Part shown: positions 1 through 7,071 of the stretch, piece by piece
Layout of the letters: every line of letters begins with the position of its first letter
How positions within the stretch are numbered: the stretch's first letter is position 1
From: an uncultured Caldisericota bacterium
Lineage (GTDB): Bacteria > Caldisericota > Caldisericia > Cryosericales > Cryosericaceae
Assembly: GCA_903871855.1 (NCBI GenBank)
Contig: CAIQIK010000019.1
Span: forward strand, 1 to 64,000
Length of the DNA stretch: 64,000 nucleotides
Direction: 5' to 3'
The notes under the pieces: model-generated
The model's input: only the letters and a program-made list of their open reading frames with translations
What the model was told of the DNA's origin: nothing
Database searches by the model: none
Position numbers and translations under genes: made by a program

Positions 1-6
1 AAGGAC

Positions 7-909
7 GTCTGCAGGTGTAGGTGACCCTTCGGGGTATTGAAACTCAGGAATGGGTGCGGTAGCAGGAACAGGGGTGGAGGCTGTCTGCAGGTGTAGGTGA
101 CCCTTCGGGGTATTGAAACAGTGCATGTCTACGCCTACATCACCGTATTTATATCCGTCTGCAGGTGTAGGTGACCCTTCGGGGTATTGAAACACTTTGG
201 CAATATTCTTGCCAATCCAAAGTTCAGTCTGCAGGTGTAGGTGACCCTTCGGGGTATTGAAACCCCATTCACCTTGATACCATCTGCATTGGTAGAACCG
301 TCTGCAGGTGTAGGTGACCCTTCGGGGTATTGAAACATGTGACGGTACCGTCATAGAGTATGCCGGGTGTGCTGTCTGCAGGTGTAGGTGACCCTTCGGG
401 GTATTGAAACAGATACTGTCCTCCTTGGGGCAACACTGGGTGTCTGCAGGTGTAGGTGACCCTTCGGGGTATTGAAACACCGACTGCGACTCGCCTTACG
501 CAGGACGCCACACTGTCTGCAGGCGTAGGTGACCCTTCGGGGTATTGAAACCTAACGAATGACGCCTAGGTAAATCAACATAGCGAGTCTGCAGGCGTAG
601 GTGACCCTTCGGGGTATTGAAACGGTTAAAAACCAATTATGCAGGACCCAACACTCGAGAGGTCTGCAGGCGTAGGTGACCCTTCGGGGTATTGAAACAT
701 CAACGGTAACAGTAACTGTGTTAAAGTAGTTGTCTGCAGGCGTAGGTGACCCTTCGGGGTATTGAAACCGATAATCTCGGGTAGAACAGTATCCACCTTC
801 GTGTCTGCAGGCGTAGGTGACCCTTCGGGGTATTGAAACTCATGCGATCAGTTGCAATGCATGCTGTTGCATGTCTGCAGGCGTAGGTGACCCTTCGGGG
901 TATTGAAGC
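7..909 (+). CRISPR. CRISPR array, at least 13 repeats of 37 nt, 12 spacers of 31-39 nt
   Basis: Thirteen 37-nt repeats start at 7, 83, 157, 227, 300, 374, 442, 515, 587, 662, 732, 803 and 873. Each begins GTCTGCAGG and ends ATTGAAAC; the last 8 nt are the usual 5' handle of type I/III crRNAs, so the array is read rightward. A short ACCC-TTCG-GGGT hairpin lies in the middle. Repeats 1-7 have T at position 10 and repeats 8-13 have C. The last repeat (873-909) carries an A-to-G change near its end, as expected at the leader-distal end, so the leader should lie left of the window and the array may continue there. Spacers are all different and none was seen to match other DNA in this window. The array converges on the type III operon that ends at 1219. 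Confidence 0.98.
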
Positions 910-986
910 CAAGCGTTACCAGTTCTTACCCTCCAGACATAGTTCTGGTCTGATAGTGCCGGTGGTTATGACGAAAAGAACAGACT

Positions 987-1012
987 GGATTCCCGCGTGC
1001 GCGGGAATGACA
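987..1012. repeat. REP-like palindrome, with a decayed copy nearby
   Basis: ATTCCCGC (989-996) and GCGGGAAT (1001-1008) form a perfect 8-bp stem with a 4-nt loop, followed by GAC. The same element recurs at about 11650, 23031, 24128, 32051 and 57914. A decayed copy lies at 1070-1099. The 910-1218 stretch holds these repeats and the hairpin at 1157 and no gene that I can support. Confidence 0.8.
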
Positions 1013-1156
1013 GATCGGGACGTGTGCACGACGTTGCCACGGGGCCGGAAATCTATGCGTTGTGACAAGAATCGATTTCCGCCTTCGCTGGAATGATGGA
1101 AGAGAGCGAAAGCATGTGGGCCAAGCGATCGAGCCATTTGAGCCAAACATACAGGA

Positions 1157-1184
1157 AAGGGCCGACCAGAAATGGTCGGCCCTT
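1157..1184 (-). terminator. Strong hairpin between array and cas operon, probable terminator
   Basis: A perfect 12-bp stem, AAGGGCCGACCA paired with TGGTCGGCCCTT, with a GAAA loop on the plus strand. On the minus strand the stem is followed by TTCCTG, so it can end the cas operon transcript. It could also stop array transcription coming from the left, but the plus-strand T-run is poor. Confidence 0.7.
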
Positions 1185-1218
1185 GCGCGTTTTCGGTTTG
1201 GTGCGGGTGCGCGGTCTC

Positions 1219-2526
1219 TTACTCGCCCGGGAAGTCAGTTGGGAAGTCTGGCGTCATGAGATGCCGATCGAAGCGCTTCTGCTCGGCGAGCGCATCCAGC
1301 GCCGCTGTGGCAAACCCTCCCATGCCTTGACTCATGTCATCATCATAGTCACTCTGAGTGACGAGGCGGGTCCCGTGCGCGAGCAAGCTGTAGTTTCGGC
1401 GTTCCATCGCATGTCGGACTGGTCCCTGCCACTTCAACCACAGTTGACCCAGATCGTGGTTCAGGACCGCCAACAGTTCCCAGCTGTGGAGAAACCCGAG
1501 CGCCGGTTCATTCTTGAGCGTGTCTCTCCAGGCGACGCTGCCCTCGGGCACCTGGTCCATTCTAACGTTGCCGGCATCGACCTCATGTGCAGTCCAGAGT
1601 TCTGTCTGGGCCACCAACTCGCAGGCGCGGTAGTCACGAGCAATCGCATCATCATACTGCTGGCGGGCGGCCCGGCGCTTGCCGTTAGCAAGGATGTCGG
1701 CGGCCAGCAAATATCCTGCGTGCGTCTTCCAGACGGGTAGCTGCGTCCCGTCTGCTTCGGTTCGGCTGAGGGCGGTGACGATCGGCTTCAGTGCAGCACG
1801 AAATCGCCCGTACTCTCCTTTCTTGTCGGCCGTGTCCAGAAACGTGAACGCCCTTTGGTGATCGAACCGATCCCACGCGTCGAACGCAAGGCACAGCGAA
1901 TGCAAGTGCACGACCATGGAAGCCCTGTGTGTCTCCTGCGCAAGCTTCTCGAACACTATGGCCGCCGCGCCATAATCGTATTTCGCGGTGAAGGCACGGG
2001 CGCGTAGGACTGCTCGATGATGGACAATCCTTGCGACCGAAACCACGATGGCAATGTCGTCATCGCCGGAGAGTTCCAGGTTCCCGCGGGAACCCGCTAC
2101 CAGAACCAGTTTGACGCGCCCATCATCCAAAGCCGCCATCGCCAACCCGACAACCATGGACTTGGTTCCACCGGTGTAGTCTGCATAGATGTCAGCCCTC
2201 GGGTCCTCCTGTCGTATCTGGGTAAATGCCTCCACGCTCTTGAGATAGCAGTCCTCGAGATCGTCGGCGTTCAGATCATACCGACTCAGCGCCCATTGTT
2301 CAGGCGACAGCCCTGCCTGTACAGGAATCGACGGCAGGTCGACGGGACCGTCGCGCCTGCTCTTGCAGACATTGCCCTTGCCCTGAACCAGCAACGCGGA
2401 CCCCTTGCCTACCGACTCCGTTTCGGCAGAACACATGAAGTATGCACGGTCCGGCCGTGGCTCTGCCTTGATCGAATCAACGGCTATCTTGGATGTTCCA
2501 CCTATTGTCAGAACAAGCCATTTCAT
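1219..2526 (-). CDS. CARF-HEPN CRISPR ancillary ribonuclease (TIGR02710/Csm6-like)
   Basis: A predicted cyclic-oligoadenylate-activated RNase of the type III CRISPR response, 435 aa. The N-terminal CARF domain shows a beta-strand start (KWLVLTIGG) and the ligand-binding motif DYTGGTKSM at about residues 116-124, characteristic of the TIGR02710 group. Near the C-terminus the motif RNYSLLAH at residues 377-384 fits the HEPN RNase signature R-X4-6-H. It is the last gene of the operon, 12 nt after the large Cas7 gene, with an AGGAGGG ribosome site before ATG. In known systems Cas10 makes cyclic oligoadenylate, which binds CARF and switches on HEPN for collateral RNA cleavage. That this protein uses cA4 or cA6 cannot be told from sequence. 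Family assignment is firm; ligand and target are inference. Confidence 0.88.
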   Translation of the reverse strand: MKWLVLTIGGTSKIAVDSIKAEPRPDRAYFMCSAETESVGKGSALLVQGKGNVCKSRRDGPVDLPSIPVQAGLSPEQWALSRYDLNADDLEDCYLKSVEAFTQIRQEDPRADIYADYTGGTKSMVVGLAMAALDDGRVKLVLVAGSRGNLELSGDDDIAIVVSVARIVHHRAVLRARAFTAKYDYGAAAIVFEKLAQETHRASMVVHLHSLCLAFDAWDRFDHQRAFTFLDTADKKGEYGRFRAALKPIVTALSRTEADGTQLPVWKTHAGYLLAADILANGKRRAARQQYDDAIARDYRACELVAQTELWTAHEVDAGNVRMDQVPEGSVAWRDTLKNEPALGFLHSWELLAVLNHDLGQLWLKWQGPVRHAMERRNYSLLAHGTRLVTQSDYDDDMSQGMGGFATAALDALAEQKRFDRHLMTPDFPTDFPGE

Positions 2527-2538
2527 GACGCATCCCTC

Positions 2539-4971
2539 CTACTTGATCTTTGTCAGATAGGGCAGGCCTTGGTCGTCCTCGAGATCAGGTAGTGTCCTGC
2601 AGGCACCCGACCGCTCATTGGCAACGAACCACTTGAACGACTCGCCCTCAGGCGACGGCGGGACGTTCTTCTGTTCATCGTTTTGCCGAGCACGAGGATA
2701 ATGGGATGGCTTGCCATTGGTGAAGCCTTCGGCAGCTTTGAGAAACGCCTTGATAAATGGCACTTGCTCCATTGGCACGCCCCACCACTCCTTGAGCGCC
2801 GAGCTGTAGGTAGAGATCTCTTCCTTTGCCGTTTCAGACGATGCCGCTGGTGCCGTGGCCGTGAGATCGCCATAGTATTGAGCCCAGGCTTCTCCTTTGC
2901 CCAGCTGGCTCTTGCCCCAGTCGACTTCCAAGGTAACACTCCCGAACCCTAGTGGCTTTCCTGACCCAAGCTTGAGAAAGCGTTTTTTGCCCAGGGAAAG
3001 AATCCACAGGAGCGCGCCGAACTCCACACTACTGAGGTTTGTGACATCTATGTCAAAAGAAAAGACTGAACCCAGGCGGACCCACGCCTCCATCGAGTGA
3101 TTCTGCGTGTCCAGTTGTTCATTGCCCTTGGAGTCTCTCGGGCGGCGGTATTCCTGATACCACGAGCTTCCACCCGCTGGTTTATCTTGAGTCCTGTCCT
3201 CCCAAGGTTTCTCCCAGTAGCCATCGGGCACATTCTGATGCGGATACGCTTTACGCCCGCGGAGATCCTTTCCATTGTCATAGTTGGAAACCTCTCTAGG
3301 TAACCCATCTTCTTGAGACATCCCCGACGATGATTCAGAACTTGTTCCCTGTCCCACATAGAATCGAGCTTGCTCTGGCTTGGGCGTCCCAAGAATGGCA
3401 AGAGGCAACCCCGTCAGACCAGGTGCTTTGAGCCCAATGACAGCATCATCTGTCTCACATGTGACAGCGCCTACACGCAGGTTTCCGCGGTACGCAGATG
3501 CCTCTTCAGTTTTCCCTTGCCCGTCACGCACCCAGCCGAAGACGCGGTCGGCAGGCGACAACTGAGCCAGTGTGTTGGCTGGCTCGAGACTGGGATCCAG
3601 TAGTTGTGAAGGGCTTGCCCCTTGAAGATCGCGCGATATCATGACCGGATAAAGGTGGTCGATCTCCTCCAAACCCCCCTGCGAACGATGAACCTTAGCA
3701 TAACAGAGAATGTCCTCTGTGAGCTCGCTGTCGATATTGTTGATCCGCGTCTTGTACTGAATGTGGCTGGAGTACGTGCGATCCTTGAACTTGTTTCTCA
3801 GTGCTGGAGGATATGTGCACCCTTTGCGAATATCAGGCTCGTTCGCTCTGCGATAGTCACGGATCAGCTCTCCCCATTCATGGACAAGCCTGTCGCCCAC
3901 ACGGACCCTTTTGAGTTTCTTGGCAGTGCAGAAGAAAATCCTCTCGTCGTGCTTGCCGTCGATGTTGGGTCCTGTTTCACAAATCCAGCCTTCAAACGAA
4001 TGGACAGCAGCCGAAGCCTTGGTAGGATCAACGACTTCGTAGTAGAAGAAGTTGACCTTCTTGACCCCATGCTTGTCGGTGTATTTGTGGGGCTTGAGGA
4101 CTGCCTTAAACTGGACATAATCACCATGCTTACCAATGTTAAGGTTTTCCGTCGGGTGGTAGTTGTGGTATTTCGGCAACCAGGCAGCGAACATGACAGG
4201 GTGATTGTTGATGAACTTGGCAGGTGCCCCCGTGTCAGCTATTCCAGATCCCCCCGGATAGAGTTCCGCACACAGCTGACCCTGCTCATCCTTGACAATG
4301 CGCACGGGCACCATGTTGCCGCCATCGTCCACCTGGCGGCGCCAACCCAGACGGTCATCGTGGTCCGAGAAGATGCCCAAGCGTGAGTCAGTAACGGATT
4401 CGTACGCGGATCGCAACATTCCTTTGACCGATGTCGGTGCCACCAATGGTCGTTTGTCATCCCCAAGACGAATGGGATAGGACAAGTGCTTCTTCTTGTG
4501 GTTGTGATCATCTTGGATCAGGAGTTCATGAACATGAGCTGCATCCGGAATCAGGAGAGGTGTTGCTGCAGTCATCCGCACGTGAATCTTGCCTGACCAC
4601 AATTTGGAGCTGAGTCTGTCGTGCCATGCCGGCCCTGCGTCCGCCAAACCTGAGTCTCTTGGCATCGTGCGTGGTGGCGTCGGGATGAAGTTGTAGGGGT
4701 TGTGGAAATCCCCGGGCGTGTGACGTGTTGCTCTTGGGATCTTCTCCAGAGCTGCCGCTGCCGCTGACCTCATGGCTACCGGCTGCTGTTCATCATTTCG
4801 GTCGAACATGATCTCGACCTCATCACCGCCAACGGACAAAGTATTCCGGAGATCAGCTGCAACATCAGTTGCATAGACTACCTGCTCCGGCCCTAGTTTG
4901 CCCTTTCTGTTGTACGGGCGAAGGATCCAACCCTGCGCGGTGTGTTGCAGCATTCCTCTAGAGCTTGCCAT
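2539..4971 (-). CDS. Type III RAMP protein, TIGR03986-like (Cas7 with large insertion)
   Basis: An 810-aa Cas7-type backbone subunit of the effector. The N-terminal third has the family hallmark NPYNFIP (about residue 91) and the RAMP motif APTSVKGMLRSA (about residue 185); the C-terminal part has a glycine-rich loop GSGKPLGFGSV (about 669-679). Between these lies a very long insertion with no recognisable motif. The length is several times that of a simple Csm3 and recalls the 'Cas7-insertion' subunit of subtype III-Dv. The gene overlaps csx19 by 14 nt, and the chosen ATG follows GAGGTGGGCC. It probably binds the crRNA and may take part in target RNA binding or cleavage; whether it carries a catalytic Asp cannot be judged without alignment. 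Confidence 0.85.
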   Translation of the reverse strand: MASSRGMLQHTAQGWILRPYNRKGKLGPEQVVYATDVAADLRNTLSVGGDEVEIMFDRNDEQQPVAMRSAAAAALEKIPRATRHTPGDFHNPYNFIPTPPRTMPRDSGLADAGPAWHDRLSSKLWSGKIHVRMTAATPLLIPDAAHVHELLIQDDHNHKKKHLSYPIRLGDDKRPLVAPTSVKGMLRSAYESVTDSRLGIFSDHDDRLGWRRQVDDGGNMVPVRIVKDEQGQLCAELYPGGSGIADTGAPAKFINNHPVMFAAWLPKYHNYHPTENLNIGKHGDYVQFKAVLKPHKYTDKHGVKKVNFFYYEVVDPTKASAAVHSFEGWICETGPNIDGKHDERIFFCTAKKLKRVRVGDRLVHEWGELIRDYRRANEPDIRKGCTYPPALRNKFKDRTYSSHIQYKTRINNIDSELTEDILCYAKVHRSQGGLEEIDHLYPVMISRDLQGASPSQLLDPSLEPANTLAQLSPADRVFGWVRDGQGKTEEASAYRGNLRVGAVTCETDDAVIGLKAPGLTGLPLAILGTPKPEQARFYVGQGTSSESSSGMSQEDGLPREVSNYDNGKDLRGRKAYPHQNVPDGYWEKPWEDRTQDKPAGGSSWYQEYRRPRDSKGNEQLDTQNHSMEAWVRLGSVFSFDIDVTNLSSVEFGALLWILSLGKKRFLKLGSGKPLGFGSVTLEVDWGKSQLGKGEAWAQYYGDLTATAPAASSETAKEEISTYSSALKEWWGVPMEQVPFIKAFLKAAEGFTNGKPSHYPRARQNDEQKNVPPSPEGESFKWFVANERSGACRTLPDLEDDQGLPYLTKIK

Positions 4972-5566
4972 GGCCCACCTCGTCTGCGGTTATCTGGAGC
5001 AGCCGTTCCTCTACAACTTCCGCGTTTCCGCTGTCTGGTTCCGCGACGATATACTCGCGGGCCACCAGGAAAGCATGTTTCTTTTGCTCGACGCCCGCGA
5101 CGGGCACGTCGAGTGTCCCGATCCGAGGCTCGGCAAGCCGGCTCCACCCCTGCCCAACGTCTTCGCCGGTCCCCGTGCCCCACAAAAGATACTGGATATC
5201 TTTGCGGTCGGAGTCCTCGGCCAGCGCCATCGTCTCGATTTCTCTCTGCCTCTTCCATGTCTTCAACCGTTCCAGCAGGTCAGCCTTCTCGGTCAGGACA
5301 GCGGCCCTTCCGATCCCCCCTGCCTGGTGGAGCCAGCGCAATTCGGCTGATGGCGAGAAGATGCGTGCCTCAAACACAGGCTCTCTCTCCGGCCACGGGT
5401 GACCAGGCGAGAATGTCAGCTCCCCGCCCGCGCCAAGACGTGCGAACGCACAGTCCCTTGGGCCGTAGACGAGGGCGGTTCCATCTCCATCGAACACAGT
5501 CGCACTATCCTTCAGGACCTCGTCAAAAGTGACCTCTTCGCGTGTTGAACTATAGAGCGTTGTCAT
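4958..5566 (-). CDS. csx19: Csx19, type III-D accessory subunit
   Basis: A 202-aa protein that resembles the TIGR03984/Csx19 family, whose members occur only in subtype III-D operons; in the III-Dv complex Csx19 is a structural subunit. No catalytic motif is visible. Start is the ATG at 5566, 7 nt after GGGAGG; an upstream in-frame start at 5602 lacks a ribosome site. It lies 11 nt after the double-Cas7 gene and overlaps the next gene by 14 nt, so the operon is translated in a coupled way. The family call rests on overall sequence look plus context and is less firm than for the RAMP proteins. Confidence 0.75.
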   Translation of the reverse strand: MTTLYSSTREEVTFDEVLKDSATVFDGDGTALVYGPRDCAFARLGAGGELTFSPGHPWPEREPVFEARIFSPSAELRWLHQAGGIGRAAVLTEKADLLERLKTWKRQREIETMALAEDSDRKDIQYLLWGTGTGEDVGQGWSRLAEPRIGTLDVPVAGVEQKKHAFLVAREYIVAEPDSGNAEVVEERLLQITADEVGHGKL

Positions 5567-5577
5567 CTTGCGCCTCC

Positions 5578-7071
5578 CTAGTTTGCAATGGTAGCCTGCC
5601 ATGCTTGTTGCAGGTTCTTGATCAGCGCAGGCGGAAGGGCCGCGATGTCGCCCTGGTTCAAATCGGCGCCCTCCTTCATCCAGGAAATGCCGGAGGGAGT
5701 CAGAATAATGTGATCAATTGCCACACTGCCCATACCGCGATTCGTCCCGAAGCCCAGCTGCAACCTGCCACTTGCCATGTCGCGCAGAACCAGCAGGAGC
5801 AAAGCCATCATTTCCTTCTGAGAGTCCAGTTGATCTTCAAGGCGCGAGAAGTCCAGGGAAAGGGAGATTGGCTCCCACGCGATGCCCTGCGGTTCTATCT
5901 GGTTGAACAGTTTCTGATCTGATGCACCTCCCGTCCAACGGTCGATAGCGACGTGGTACACCTCGCGCATCTTGTCTTCTACAGGCGTGCCCGCGAACGC
6001 TTGTTTTGCTTCTTTGTCGTCGAGGGCCGTTGTGAACTTCTTCCACATGCAACGCTCGAAACTGTCCGTCGCGTAGCAATCATCGACAGCCAGCATGCCC
6101 ATGCCTTCCACCGCATCCTTCGAAGCATCTTTCGAAACAGCTGTGGCCCGAGATACCCCGAACAGGCGCTCCAGGACTATGCTCGCTTTCGATGACTTGT
6201 CCTCAGATTCCTGACCGGTCACAGTTCTAACAATGAGACTAGCCCGCGAACTCAGGACCCCCTTGATGGAGCTCCCCGGCATGACGAGAGTAACGTGGTC
6301 GCCGTCGATGCCGCCCACAAGTGGCAGTCCGTCAACAGCGATCCCATCCACCCCTGACTTGACCATGAGGGGTTCAGTTGGATGCCAGTGAATGACGACT
6401 TCCATACGGTGGCTGCCACTGCACTGGGAAATGGGCAGGCTCTCGACATTGACATTCTCGTCGAGTCCCCGCAGATGATCGATGATCCCTTGACGAGTAT
6501 TCAGGCTGGAACGCGTGATAGAAAAACATTTCTTGAGGACAACCTTCCCCATGCCTCTGGTGCGTTGAGCCCCAAGACGGATGCGCCCATCCAACAATGC
6601 TTCGAGCAGCAGTCTGAGCGCACCTTCCGCGTCCGATTTGTCTTTGTCATGGATCACCGAAAGCGAACACTGGAACTCTATCTGTGTTCCACGCGGCAGA
6701 ATGGTGGTGCTGTATTTGATCCTTCGTCGTGCAGTGCCCGTCTTCTTATCTATGCCAACACCATCACGAACTTCGGGCAGGACTCCCTCACTGATAGTCC
6801 CGTCTTCGACCGCAAACAGGCTTGCATTTCCCTCTTTGCCTTCCTGGAAACCCCACAGCGACTGCACAACCACCGTCCCCAGATTCACTTCAGTCCACTG
6901 CCTGAGAGCTCCTGCAAGGCTGGTTCCGGGGACGTAGTACCGCCCCTGACCGTCCACCGCGAGCGGCATGTCACTGTCCGGGTTGCCACCATCGAGTCCA
7001 CCCATGTGGATCGGTGTCTTAGCCGTCAGAATGCCGACTACGGTATAGATCATGCTTACATTGCGCGACAT
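5578..7071 (-). CDS. cas7: Tandem Cas7-Cas7 (Csm3-like) fused effector subunit
   Basis: A 497-aa protein with two Csm3-like RAMP domains in a row. Domain 1 has an Asp-containing loop (D34 in SDMPLAVD), PGTSLAGALR at 49-58 and the glycine-rich loop LGAQRTRGMGKV at 166-177. Domain 2 has D247 in AVDGLPL, PGSSIKG at 265-271 and LGFGTNRGMGSV at 439-450. In Csm3 the loop Asp cleaves target RNA every 6 nt, so two cleavage sites are plausible. It corresponds to the Cas7-2x subunit of III-Dv. Start is the ATG at 7071 preceded by GGGAGG; an in-frame ATG at 7125 has no ribosome site. The gene overlaps the csx10 end by 16 nt. Confidence 0.88.
   Translation of the reverse strand: MSRNVSMIYTVVGILTAKTPIHMGGLDGGNPDSDMPLAVDGQGRYYVPGTSLAGALRQWTEVNLGTVVVQSLWGFQEGKEGNASLFAVEDGTISEGVLPEVRDGVGIDKKTGTARRRIKYSTTILPRGTQIEFQCSLSVIHDKDKSDAEGALRLLLEALLDGRIRLGAQRTRGMGKVVLKKCFSITRSSLNTRQGIIDHLRGLDENVNVESLPISQCSGSHRMEVVIHWHPTEPLMVKSGVDGIAVDGLPLVGGIDGDHVTLVMPGSSIKGVLSSRASLIVRTVTGQESEDKSSKASIVLERLFGVSRATAVSKDASKDAVEGMGMLAVDDCYATDSFERCMWKKFTTALDDKEAKQAFAGTPVEDKMREVYHVAIDRWTGGASDQKLFNQIEPQGIAWEPISLSLDFSRLEDQLDSQKEMMALLLLVLRDMASGRLQLGFGTNRGMGSVAIDHIILTPSGISWMKEGADLNQGDIAALPPALIKNLQQAWQATIAN

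Noticed and set aside
7-909. Search for spacers matching the window itself
   Set aside because: No spacer showed a convincing match by eye; spacer 1 has a Pro/Ala-codon-like composition but no aligned identity to the Pro/Ala-rich tail gene.
135-912. Open frames on the minus strand through the CRISPR array with repeated peptide VSIPRRVTY
   Set aside because: They are translations of the repeats and have no ribosome site.
1093-1740. A 215-codon open frame on the plus strand opposite the CARF-HEPN gene
   Set aside because: It runs antisense to a gene with clear domain motifs, and its own product shows none.
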